A stretch of 64,000 nucleotides of DNA from Planctomycetia bacterium (GTDB lineage Bacteria; Planctomycetota; Planctomycetia; Pirellulales; UBA1268), in contig JAPLNR010000062.1 in the NCBI GenBank assembly GCA_026401035.1, forward strand, positions 62,001 through 126,000, in the 5' to 3' direction. Of the stretch, positions 8,852 through 17,148 are shown one piece after another. The translations under genes and the position numbers were made by a program. The stretch's first letter is position 1. Every line of letters begins with the position of its first letter. The notes under the pieces were generated by a model. That model was given only the letters and a program-made list of their open reading frames with translations, was not told where the DNA came from and ran no database searches.

Positions 8852-9762
8852 GATTCGACCTGCTCCCATCCATGCCGCCGCAGCCAGCCGTCGTCGACGA
8901 ACCGGTGCATCAGCGCCTTGAAGGCCCGCAACGCATCGCGGTGCCACGACGTGTCGGTGGGATCGCCGCCGATCGCAGCCCCTTGAAACGACAGCCGGCA
9001 GGGCCAGCCACGGGCGGCGGCGACGGTGTCGAACCGCTCCGCGATGCGGAGCGTCCAGGCGGCGCCGAGCGTTTCACGCAGGGCGAGAAACGGCCGGTCG
9101 ATCACGGCGGCGAGCGTGCCTGGCCGCCGGCGTGTGTTCGACGTGCCCGAAATCCGCAGAGCATCCGCCCCCCAGGCGAGCAGCGCGCCGGCGGCGATGA
9201 GCCCCGCGGCCACGCAGTCGATCCCGTCCTGCGGCAACGCCGTGTCGGTGGTGACGCCCGGCAGGAACGGCCGCATCACGGCCAGTTGCCCGGCGGTGAT
9301 GAGCGTGGCCGCCAGCCCGTTCCTGGTGGCCAGAAAATTCATCCAGCCGACGGCGGCGAGCACGACGAGAAAGCCGCGGCCGAGCAGATGCATGTCGGGC
9401 AGACTGCCGGGCCGCACGAGCCAGGCCGACAGCGCGGGCATCGCGATCACGACCGCGAGCGCAGCCACGATCAACTGCCAGACGCCATGCTGCGGCCGCT
9501 TCGCGCCCAGAAGCGACATCGCCGGGCAGACCGCGACAGCCGCCACGAAGAGCCGCATCCGGGCGGCGGCGGCAGGATCGGGCGGGCCGCCAAAGGCCCG
9601 GGAGCCGCCGTCGACCGCGAGCAACAGGCAGGCGGCTACGGCCCACCAGGCCGCGGGCACGGCCGTCGACCCGCGCACGCGGACAGCAGCCACCGCGGCG
9701 GCAACAGCCGCAACGCTGGCGGCAACGGCGGTGGCAAACGGCAGGGTAAACACGACTTGCAT
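8848..9762 (-). CDS. Polytopic membrane protein of unknown function
   Basis: A 304-residue, Ala/Val/Leu-rich protein with about six membrane segments in the first 200 residues and a soluble C-terminal tail of about 80 residues containing several Trp and Arg. I recognise no family. It is the first gene of a coupled trio with the ABC ATPase and permease (ATGA overlap at 8848-8851), so it may be an accessory of that exporter. Confidence 0.7.
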   Translation of the reverse strand: MQVVFTLPFATAVAASVAAVAAAVAAVRVRGSTAVPAAWWAVAACLLLAVDGGSRAFGGPPDPAAAARMRLFVAAVAVCPAMSLLGAKRPQHGVWQLIVAALAVVIAMPALSAWLVRPGSLPDMHLLGRGFLVVLAAVGWMNFLATRNGLAATLITAGQLAVMRPFLPGVTTDTALPQDGIDCVAAGLIAAGALLAWGADALRISGTSNTRRRPGTLAAVIDRPFLALRETLGAAWTLRIAERFDTVAAARGWPCRLSFQGAAIGGDPTDTSWHRDALRAFKALMHRFVDDGWLRRHGWEQVES

Positions 9763-9938
9763 GCGGCCAGACTACCTTCGGACGGCAGACTGAAAACTGT
9801 TTTGCTGCAAATTGACTTTACGGGATGTAGCGGTCGGGCAGTTTCGCTCGTAATTCGTCGCCTGACGGGAGGGCGTTGCCGATGTTACTCGCGAAGGACT
9901 GCCGTGGCCGGCACGAACCCCAGAGTGGAATCCCTCAT

Positions 9939-10301
9939 ATGCGGCGGTTTTTTCAGGCGGTGGTGCGACGCACCACCTGCCGGGCGCTGATCTTCGCGCT
10001 CGTGGCCATGACGCTGTCGACGCTCCAGACCGAACTGCGGGCGATCGAGATGTTTACCTACTTCGGCGACGGCAGCCGGATCGGCCTGCCCAGTCTCGAA
10101 GTGCCGATCGAAGCCTATCCCGGCATTCCCCTGCGAAGCGACCGGATCCGGGCACGCAATCGGGCACTGCAGATGCGTCGCAGTGGCGGGCAGTTGCAGC
10201 CGGGTCAGATCCAGGCCGCGCCCGGCGTCACGATCCGTTCGATGCCAGTGCTCGAGCAGGAACGGCTGGTGGCGCCGCTCGCACCCGAGCCGACGCCGTG
10301 A
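9939..10301 (+). CDS. Small exported or membrane-anchored protein
   Basis: A 120-residue protein: basic N-terminus (MRRFF, VVRR), a hydrophobic stretch at about 15-34, then a short periplasmic part rich in Arg, Gln and Pro. No family recognised. I prefer the ATG at 9939 because it puts the basic residues directly before the hydrophobic segment; an upstream in-frame ATG at 9876 would add 21 unlikely residues. It stands alone on the plus strand. A tandem repeat begins at its stop codon. Confidence 0.55.
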   Translation: MRRFFQAVVRRTTCRALIFALVAMTLSTLQTELRAIEMFTYFGDGSRIGLPSLEVPIEAYPGIPLRSDRIRARNRALQMRRSGGQLQPGQIQAAPGVTIRSMPVLEQERLVAPLAPEPTP

Positions 10302-10349
10302 CGGTAGTTAGCGCCGGGACGGTAGTTGGCGTGACGGTAGCAGGCGCGG
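10300..10349. repeat. Three imperfect tandem units (GACGGTAG...)
   Basis: About three units of 15-18 bases beginning GACGGTAG lie between the small exported gene and the TPR gene, next to the palindrome at 10354. Purpose unknown. Confidence 0.5.
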
Positions 10350-10353
10350 ATTT

Positions 10354-10375
10354 GACAGGCTGAAGCCTGTCCTAC
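10354..10375 (-). repeat. REP-like palindrome overlapping a stop codon
   Basis: The same sequence as at 1031 and 3290. Its TAG (10372-10374) is the stop codon of the TPR gene, the third case in this window where the repeat supplies the terminal codon. Confidence 0.85.
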
Positions 10376-11766
10376 TTTTCGTCTTCCTTCTTGAGCTTTG
10401 CGAGAAGGTCGACGGCGTCGGGCCGCGTCGCGAACATTGGTTCGTTGGCGAGCACCTCGTCGAGGATCTTGCGAGCACGGTCCTTCTCGCCGCGATCGGA
10501 GAGCAGCTTTGCAACGTAGTAGGCGCCGTCGGTGGTGAGGGCGTTGTTCTGCGTGATCTGAGCGAGGATCTTCTCGGCATCCTCGCGGCGGCCGAGCTTG
10601 TAGTAGACCCAGGCGAGCGTCGTCAGCGCGTTGACCTGCTGCGGCGAGTTTTCCCGGTGCATGGCCACGTTGGCCTCGGCCATTTCGAGGGCCCGCTGCC
10701 GCGAGTCTTTGTCGTCTGACTCGATCAAGACCAGCGCCAGCGAATTCGAGGCCGGGAAGTTGCCGGGCGACTGCACGTGGGCCTCGTTGAAAAACTTCTC
10801 AGCGGCCTTGTAGTCGCGGGCCACCCGGGCGATGGCGCCGCGAACGACCTTGCCTTCCAGGCTCTTGGCGTCGATCGCGAGCGCCTGCTCGGCAATGGTC
10901 TTCGAGCGTTCGAGGTCGTTTTGGCCGAGATACCACTGGGCGGCGGCGAGCAGCACGGCCGGATCCTTCGGCGCCTCCTTGATTGCGGCTTCGATCAATT
11001 TCTTGGCGGTGTCACGCTTCTTGGCATCGTCGTAGAGCCGTGCCATCGCCAATTCGGGCTGAACAGCCTTCTGGTCGAGCTTCTTCGCCTCGCGGAACTG
11101 CTCGAGCGCTTCCTGCGGCTTGCTCAACTGGAAGAGCACGATGCCCATCCGCTGGTGGGCGCTGGCGTTGTCGGGGTCGAGATCGATCCAGCTCTTGAGG
11201 TGGCCCTGGGCCGCCTCCCACTGCTTGCGGGCCTCGGCCACCGCCGCGTTGCCGGCATGGCAGCGGATCTCGAAGTCGCGCTTCCGCTTCGCATTCTCGG
11301 TGTATTCGGCGGTGAGTTGGGTGGCCCGTTGGAAGAGCATGTCGGCGTCGGTGACGCGGCGATCCTGGAAGGCGAGATCGCCCATCATCAGGTAGGGCTC
11401 GGGATCCTTCGGAAACTTGATCACCGTTTCCTCGAGCTCCGATCGCGCGGGGGCAAGCTGGTTTACGCTCAGCCAGAGCATCGCCATCATCACGCCGGCG
11501 GGGGGCATCTTCACGTTGTTTGATTTCACGCGCTCGAGGATCGCTCGGCAACCGTCGATGTCGCGATCACGGAAGCGGTTGATGGCGCCGGTGACCTCCT
11601 GGGTCTGCGTGTCGTCGGACACGGCCTTGCCGATCAGCGTCTGGGCGGTGACCTGGGCGTGGCTGACAGTGCCGGCCAGGGCGATGATCGAGGCCAACGT
11701 GGCCAGACAGGCTGCCCGCACCATGCCGATAAAGAGGTTCGCATTCCTGCTGTCGTGCATCGCCAT
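10372..11766 (-). CDS. Exported TPR-repeat protein
   Basis: A 464-residue protein with a signal peptide (about 1-37, cleavage likely after SHA) followed by roughly ten tetratricopeptide repeats through the rest of the chain; clear units have the W/L-G-Y-A-P spacing, for example around PEPYLMMGDLAFQ and NASAHQRMGIVLFQ. TPR arrays mediate protein binding, here in the periplasm. AGGAG sits 9 bases before the ATG. It is divergent from the ABC-2 permease gene at 11929. The stop codon lies in the palindromic repeat. Confidence 0.85.
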   Translation of the reverse strand: MAMHDSRNANLFIGMVRAACLATLASIIALAGTVSHAQVTAQTLIGKAVSDDTQTQEVTGAINRFRDRDIDGCRAILERVKSNNVKMPPAGVMMAMLWLSVNQLAPARSELEETVIKFPKDPEPYLMMGDLAFQDRRVTDADMLFQRATQLTAEYTENAKRKRDFEIRCHAGNAAVAEARKQWEAAQGHLKSWIDLDPDNASAHQRMGIVLFQLSKPQEALEQFREAKKLDQKAVQPELAMARLYDDAKKRDTAKKLIEAAIKEAPKDPAVLLAAAQWYLGQNDLERSKTIAEQALAIDAKSLEGKVVRGAIARVARDYKAAEKFFNEAHVQSPGNFPASNSLALVLIESDDKDSRQRALEMAEANVAMHRENSPQQVNALTTLAWVYYKLGRREDAEKILAQITQNNALTTDGAYYVAKLLSDRGEKDRARKILDEVLANEPMFATRPDAVDLLAKLKKEDEK

Positions 11767-11928
11767 GCCGATGATCTCCTAATGAGCGACAATGAACATC
11801 GCCACGGAAAAGGTGTGGCCGGAGGCTTCGCCCCCGTCGGGTAATCCCGATTCAACTCAACTGCGGTATCCTATCGCGGGTCGATTGTTTACGCCACTCT
11901 TTCGGGCAATCCAGGGTTTGTTTTTTCG

Positions 11929-13599
11929 ATGCTGCTGGGAGCCGTCTTCGAACGTGAGATCAGGTTTGCGCCGCGGTCGCGGGGGCTGTTCGTGGCCCGC
12001 TCCGTTTACTGCGCCGCCCTGCTGGCCATCGTCGCCACCTGCTGGCTCGTGGTGACCGGCACGCAGTCGATCACCACGCCCGGCGATACCGCCCGGTTTG
12101 GAGCGACGCTCCTGCGGATTCTCGCCCCTCTGCAGCTTTCCCTGGCGATGCTCGCCGCCGCGCTGACGGGGGCCGTGGCCGTCAGTTCCGAGAAGGACCG
12201 CCGCACGCTCGAACTCCTGCTCGTGAGCCGGCTTTCCGACCGGGAACTCGTACTCGGAAAGCTCGCCGCAAGCCTGGTGCGGGTGCTGCTCCTGCTCGTG
12301 TCGGCCGTGCCGATCTTCGCGATCGCCGGCCTCTTCGGCGGAGTGACACCTGGGCAGCTCGCGCGGCTCTTCGCGGTGACGACGGCGGCGGCGCTCGCGG
12401 CGGCGAGCATCGCGACGGCGGTCGCCTTCTGGAAGGAGACGACCTTTCAAGCCCTCGCGATCACGATGTTTGCCCTCGTGGCCTGGGTTGCCGCCGGTGA
12501 ACTGGCGGCGGCCTGGCGCGGCGCCGAGGCCGGCGCCGTGGTGTCGCCGGCGCGGGCGGCATTCGCGGCCCTGAGCCCCGCCGGACAGCCGCTCTTGCTG
12601 CCGTTCCTGGGCGTCTGCGCCTCGATCATCGTGGCCGCAAACCTGATCGCCGTGACGCAGGTGCGGCACTGGAACGTGGCGGGCGAGGCCCGGCCGCGGA
12701 GCCCGGCCCAGGCGGCGGCCGCGAGGCGGCCTTCGCGGGAGGTCTGGAAAAATCCGATCCTCTGGCGGGAGATCTGCACGCGGGCGTATGGCCGCACGAT
12801 CCTGCTCGTGCGTGTGGCCTGGCTGCTGCTCTTTGCCGCCGCCGTGGCAGGCATCGTGCAGGAGGCCGGGCGGGATCGACCCGACCGGCTCGCCGTCGCG
12901 ATCGCGGTCGTGCCGATGGCGCTGGCGAGCCTCGTGGCCGTGGCGGCGCTGGCCGTCACCAGCGTGACGACCGAGCGGGACCGCGGCTCGCTCGACCTCC
13001 TGCTCGTGAGCGACTTGGAGCCGCAGGAATTCGTCTGGGGCAAACTGCTCGGCGTGTTGACCGTTGCCCGCGAGATCGTGCTGCTGCCGCTGTTACTCTG
13101 CGCGGCGCTCGTGCTGGCGGGGATCGCGACCGCCGAGGATGGCATCTACCTGGCGATCGGGATGGCCATCCTGCTCTTCTTCGCGGCGGTGCTCGGCTTC
13201 CACGCGGGGCTCTCCTATGCGTCTTCCCGTCGGGCGATCGCGGTGGCGCTGGGCACGGTGGCGTTTCTGTTCGTCGGCGTGGCAACGACGATGCGGATCA
13301 TGGTGGCCTTCGACGCGAGTTTCGAATTGCAACTGGCACCGTTTTTGGCGGCGATCGTCGGCGGCGCGGTGGGGCTCTATGCGGCCCTCGCGGCGCGGAA
13401 TCCCTCGCCGGCCATCGCCTGGGCCTCGGCCTTGCTGCCGGTGCTCACGTTCGTGGCGATCACCGGATTTCTGCAGGGCAACACGCTGCAGGTTTTGCTC
13501 GTGACGGCCGCCGCCTACGGCTTTGCCACCCTCGCGCTCCTCGTGCCGGCCATCGGCGCCTTCGATCTCCTGACCGGCCGCACCACTACCGGCGAATGA
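11929..13599 (+). CDS. Fused, internally duplicated ABC-2 permease
   Basis: A 556-residue membrane protein whose two halves are paralogous. The first half contains EKDRRTLELLLVSRLSDREL and the second ERDRGSLDLLLVSDLEPQEF, each followed by GKL and a membrane helix. This is the conserved cytoplasmic coupling segment of ABC-2/GldF-like permeases, so the gene encodes a fused permease pair. About 12 membrane segments are visible. No ATPase gene adjoins it; the partner must be elsewhere. Its 3' end overlaps the convergent TPR lipoprotein gene by 14 bases. Confidence 0.82.
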   Translation: MLLGAVFEREIRFAPRSRGLFVARSVYCAALLAIVATCWLVVTGTQSITTPGDTARFGATLLRILAPLQLSLAMLAAALTGAVAVSSEKDRRTLELLLVSRLSDRELVLGKLAASLVRVLLLLVSAVPIFAIAGLFGGVTPGQLARLFAVTTAAALAAASIATAVAFWKETTFQALAITMFALVAWVAAGELAAAWRGAEAGAVVSPARAAFAALSPAGQPLLLPFLGVCASIIVAANLIAVTQVRHWNVAGEARPRSPAQAAAARRPSREVWKNPILWREICTRAYGRTILLVRVAWLLLFAAAVAGIVQEAGRDRPDRLAVAIAVVPMALASLVAVAALAVTSVTTERDRGSLDLLLVSDLEPQEFVWGKLLGVLTVAREIVLLPLLLCAALVLAGIATAEDGIYLAIGMAILLFFAAVLGFHAGLSYASSRRAIAVALGTVAFLFVGVATTMRIMVAFDASFELQLAPFLAAIVGGAVGLYAALAARNPSPAIAWASALLPVLTFVAITGFLQGNTLQVLLVTAAAYGFATLALLVPAIGAFDLLTGRTTTGE

Positions 13600-14437
13600 C
13601 CGCCGCCTCCGCGGTCTGAGCTCCGCTCGAGAGGACGGCGAGCCGCTGCTCGATCTCGGGCGTGGATCCACCGCGGGCGATCGCCTGCCGATAACTTTCC
13701 ATCGCGTCGACCGACCGGCCGAGCGCCTCCTGCGCGATGCCCTCGAGCGCGAGCACGTTGGGCGGCGTCTGGTTGGGGCCGTAGGTTTCGCCGAGGATGC
13801 CCAGCGTGGCGAGGGCCCGCTGCGGACGGTTGAGCCGACGATAGACCTCGGCCGTGGCGAGGAGCACCTGCCGGTCATCGGGCACGATCGCCAGCGCCTT
13901 GTGGAAGTCGGCCAGCGCGTCTTCATCGCGGCCGCGGGCCAGCGCCACCTGTCCGTGCAACTGCCAGGCGTCGGCCGAGCGGGGCGCCCCCTTGACCGCG
14001 TCGGCCGCCAGCCGGTCGGCGTCGTCGAGCAGCCCGAGCTCCATGTACATGCGGCCGCCGTCGATGCAGAGCCCGACATCTCCGGGCGAGAGCGTGAGCG
14101 CCTCGGCGATCTGCGCGACGGCTGCCAGCCGCTCGCCCCGCTTCCAGAGCACGTCGGCATAGTGGCGGCGGGCATCGACGTCGGAGGGGCAACTCTTCAC
14201 GGCGCGTTCGAGCAATCCCTCGGCCCGCACCAGATCGTTGCGATCGGCGGCCGAGAGACCTTCGTTGGAGAGCCGGCGGGCCGCGGCGAGATCCTGTGGC
14301 GCCGGTCCGCGGGGCATGAGCCTACACCCCGATCCGGCCGACGCGACGACGATCGCGGCAGCAGCCAGCGGCGCGACGATGGAAAAACTGGCTCTCACGG
14401 GAGGCGGGACTGTATCGCCGGATGCCCGGGGGAACAA
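13586..14437 (-). CDS. TPR-repeat lipoprotein
   Basis: A 283-residue protein. The N-terminus has a hydrophobic stretch ending in AGSGC (lipobox, Cys near residue 38), followed by about five TPR units (for example DLVRAEGLLERAV and EDALADFHKALAIVPDD). It is probably anchored in a membrane facing the periplasm and acts as a scaffold. It overlaps the convergent permease gene by 14 bases and is divergent from the thioredoxin-like gene. Confidence 0.8.
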   Translation of the reverse strand: MFPRASGDTVPPPVRASFSIVAPLAAAAIVVASAGSGCRLMPRGPAPQDLAAARRLSNEGLSAADRNDLVRAEGLLERAVKSCPSDVDARRHYADVLWKRGERLAAVAQIAEALTLSPGDVGLCIDGGRMYMELGLLDDADRLAADAVKGAPRSADAWQLHGQVALARGRDEDALADFHKALAIVPDDRQVLLATAEVYRRLNRPQRALATLGILGETYGPNQTPPNVLALEGIAQEALGRSVDAMESYRQAIARGGSTPEIEQRLAVLSSGAQTAEAAVIRR

Positions 14438-14540
14438 CGTGTTCGCGGCGGCCCTGCCGTCGAAGAAGTGGCGATCGCTTTGCCGGAATTGCGCTGTCTG
14501 CCCCGCTTGCCACCGCCGCCGGTGAACGCCGGAACCGGAC

Positions 14541-15113
14541 TTGTGGCCCGACGCCGCGAACCCCTACGACCCGCCCGTGTTCAAACCCTCGCTACCGCCG
14601 CTGATCCCCGGTCTGACCATGGCCGCCTGCCTGCTGACGGCCTCCGGCTGCGACATCCGCGATGAAAAGGCTCGGCCCGTCGTGCGAGAGATGCTCGTCG
14701 GCAGCACCGCGGGCGTTCATGGCCACCAGAGCCTCGAACACGGCATCGAATATGTCAGCGGCTACGAGGCCGGACTCAAGCGGGCGACCGCCGAACAGAA
14801 GCCTCTGCTGCTCGTGTTCCGCGCCGGCTGGTGCCGGTTTTCCGCCGAGATGACACAGCGAACGCTGCTCGATCCACAGGTCGTCGGCCTCTCGCGCCGC
14901 AGTGTCTGCGTGATGATCGACGCCGATCGCGATGCCGACACCTGCCGGCACTTTGGCGTGAAGGCATTCCCGACGCTGATCGTCGTGCCGCCCGATGGCG
15001 GCGAGCGGTTTCGCACCACCGGCCGTCCAACGGCCGCCACGCTGGCCGCCGCCCTCGAGAAGGCCCTCGAGCAGCCGCACCTCGCCCACACCGGCAGTGC
15101 CGTCGCGCGCTAG
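14541..15113 (+). CDS. Thioredoxin-fold lipoprotein with a single active-site cysteine
   Basis: A 190-residue protein with a hydrophobic N-terminal region ending in TASGC (lipobox) and a thioredoxin fold: KPLLLVFRAGWCRFS is the active-site strand and helix, and FPTLIVVPPDG carries the cis-proline. The usual CxxC is CRFS, so the resolving cysteine is replaced by Ser and classical disulfide reduction is unlikely. The start is taken as TTG at 14541 because the ATG at 14619 leaves too short a signal sequence; this start is uncertain. Confidence 0.75.
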   Translation: MWPDAANPYDPPVFKPSLPPLIPGLTMAACLLTASGCDIRDEKARPVVREMLVGSTAGVHGHQSLEHGIEYVSGYEAGLKRATAEQKPLLLVFRAGWCRFSAEMTQRTLLDPQVVGLSRRSVCVMIDADRDADTCRHFGVKAFPTLIVVPPDGGERFRTTGRPTAATLAAALEKALEQPHLAHTGSAVAR

Positions 15114-15249
15114 AGGTGGCTCTGGCGACCGCCGGGCAGCCGCCAGAGCCGTGGGCCGCCCCATGGCATTTTCTTTGGCGGATTTCCCGATTTGCTGGAT
15201 GCGCTTGATCGGCCTGCGCCACGCTGCGGGGAGTTGGTAGCATGACGAC

Positions 15250-16374
15250 ATGGCCAAGGAAAAATTTCACTCCTATCCGTGGTGGAGCCCGCGTTTCTGG
15301 CACGGCATGCCGCTGGGGGTGTGGCTTGATCTCGTCGCGGAACACGGCTGTCGCGTCGCTCCCTCCCGCTGGGGTCTCCTCGGCACGATCACGACGGCCG
15401 CGGCTTTCAACTCCATCGCCGAGCCGCTCTCCTCCGCCCGGTTTCGCCGTCAGCTGCGGCAGCCGCCGGTCACGGAGCCGCCGCTGTTCATCATCGGCCA
15501 CTGGCGATCGGGCACGACGCTGTTGCACGAACTGCTCATGCTCGACGACCGCTTCTGCTGTCCGAACACCTACCAGTGCTTTGCCCCCGGGCATTTCCTG
15601 CTCACCGAAGCGCTGGTGACGTCGGCCCTGAGCTGGATCATGCCGTCGAAGCGTCCGATGGACGACGTCTCCGCGGGATGGGACCGGCCGCAGGAGGATG
15701 AATTTGCGCTCGCCAACATGGGCGCCCCCTCGCCGTATCGACGGATGGCGTTTCCGGTGACCTCGTCCGACCGGCCACAGGCGCTCGATCTGGCGACGCT
15801 GTCGCCCGCGGAACTCGCCACGTGGAAGCAGACGATGCGGCGGTTTCTCACGCTCTTGTCGGTTCGCGATCCCCGTCGGCCGGTGCTCAAGAGCCCGCCC
15901 CATACCGCGCGGATGGCGGTGCTGGCGGAGATGTTTCCGGAAGCCCGGTTCCTGCATGTGGTTCGCGACCCGTTCGTCGTCTTTCCCTCGACGATGCGGC
16001 TCTGGCGGTCGCTCCATCGCTTTCAGGGCATGCAGGTCGATCCCGGCAACACGCTGGAAAACTACGTGTTCACCGCCTTTGACGAGATGTATGCCGCCTT
16101 CGAACGCGACCGCACGGTGCTGCCGCCGGGCCGCCTGCAGGAGATTCGCTACGAGGATCTGATCGCCGACCCTGTCGCCCGCATGCAGGAGGTTTACGAG
16201 AAGCTCGAACTGGGTGACTTTGACCGCGTGCTGCCCGACTTCGAGCGGCAGGCCCGGTCGATGAAACGCTACCGCACCAACACCTATGACCACGATCCGC
16301 GGATCGTGAAGGAGATCGCCAGCCGGTGGCGGCCGTTCATCGAGCGCTACGGCTACGAGATCCCGGCGTTGTAG
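15250..16374 (+). CDS. Sulfotransferase family protein
   Basis: A 374-residue enzyme of the Sulfotransfer_3 type. The 5'-phosphosulfate loop is FIIGHWRSGTTLLHELL (about residues 78-94) and the 3'-phosphate region is VVRDPFVVFPSTMRLW (about 236-251). Such enzymes move a sulfuryl group from PAPS to a hydroxyl or amine, often on glycans; planctomycetes encode many. Substrate unknown. It is convergent with the flhB-like gene, leaving only 41 bases between the two stops. Confidence 0.88.
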   Translation: MAKEKFHSYPWWSPRFWHGMPLGVWLDLVAEHGCRVAPSRWGLLGTITTAAAFNSIAEPLSSARFRRQLRQPPVTEPPLFIIGHWRSGTTLLHELLMLDDRFCCPNTYQCFAPGHFLLTEALVTSALSWIMPSKRPMDDVSAGWDRPQEDEFALANMGAPSPYRRMAFPVTSSDRPQALDLATLSPAELATWKQTMRRFLTLLSVRDPRRPVLKSPPHTARMAVLAEMFPEARFLHVVRDPFVVFPSTMRLWRSLHRFQGMQVDPGNTLENYVFTAFDEMYAAFERDRTVLPPGRLQEIRYEDLIADPVARMQEVYEKLELGDFDRVLPDFERQARSMKRYRTNTYDHDPRIVKEIASRWRPFIERYGYEIPAL

Positions 16375-16415
16375 CTGACGCTGAACCGCCGGCCTTCTGG
16401 AGCCTGACGGCCGCC

Positions 16416-17144
16416 TTACTTGGGCCGCTTTTCCCGCATGAGGCGAATCTTCGGGTCGGCCTCCATGCTCTTCATCTCGGTCTGAAATTCCTCCGGCGTC
16501 ATGCGGATCCGCTGCTCGAATCGCAGGCGGGCCAGGCCCCACTGGCCGGCGGCGATCGCAAACGCGGCGGCGACCGTGGGGAGCAGGAGACCGCGGACGG
16601 CGCCGAGCCAGCGGTCTGAGTCGGCGTGGCCTTCGGCAGCGGCGACGAGCCCGACGAGTGGTCCGGCGGCGAGCACCGCAGCCGCGGCGAGGGCCCCCAG
16701 ACAGCAGGCGTTGATGACCAGCGCGCCGAGAGTCTGCCGCGAAAATATCCGGGTGAGTCCCGCGAGCGGGTCGATCCGCTGCCATGCGGGAGCCGCACGC
16801 CCGAGCCGCCAGGCGGAGCCGTCGAGCAACACCCGCACCACGATCCCCGCCACGGCGGCGGCAAGCACCACCACGGCCGTGGGGATGAGCAACGCCATCG
16901 GCAGGATCGAGGACGGCTCGAGACTCGCGGCGGACGGGCCGCGGACCGCGGTGGCGAGCGACTGCCGGAAATAGTCGATCGCCGCCGGCACGATGGCCCG
17001 CGACCAGCCCGGGAGCAGCAGGACGGCGGTGGTGATCATCGCGACCCAGGCGAGGAGCACGGCGTTGGGCATGCTCCCCTGCTGCCGCGCGGCCTCGCGG
17101 CGGCGCGGTGTGGCGGGGATCACGCGGTCGGAGGCATCAGCCAT
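16416..17144 (-). CDS. flhB: FlhB/SctU-like export gate protein lacking the autocleavage domain
   Basis: A 242-residue protein that aligns with the membrane part of FlhB: N-terminal TPRRREAARQQGSMPNA is the family signature, four membrane segments follow (about 29-47, 88-108, 145-165, 180-200), and the end MTPEEFQTEMKSMEADPKIR is the linker before the usual cytoplasmic domain. The chain stops 8 residues later, so the NPTH autocleavage domain that switches substrate class is absent. Only 41 bases separate this stop from the next gene, leaving no room for a frameshifted remainder. It is last of the fli-like operon, 4 bases after fliR. Confidence 0.85.
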   Translation of the reverse strand: MADASDRVIPATPRRREAARQQGSMPNAVLLAWVAMITTAVLLLPGWSRAIVPAAIDYFRQSLATAVRGPSAASLEPSSILPMALLIPTAVVVLAAAVAGIVVRVLLDGSAWRLGRAAPAWQRIDPLAGLTRIFSRQTLGALVINACCLGALAAAAVLAAGPLVGLVAAAEGHADSDRWLGAVRGLLLPTVAAAFAIAAGQWGLARLRFEQRIRMTPEEFQTEMKSMEADPKIRLMREKRPK

Positions 17145-17148
17145 CGGT

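Noticed and set aside
16375-16415. Possible frameshifted C-terminal domain of the FlhB-like protein
   Set aside because: Only 41 bases are available before the convergent sulfotransferase stop, and no NPTH-like codons occur in any minus-strand frame there.
14776-16785. 669-codon minus-strand frame across the thioredoxin and sulfotransferase genes
   Set aside because: Arg/Gly/Ala-rich shadow of three real genes on both strands; no domain pattern.
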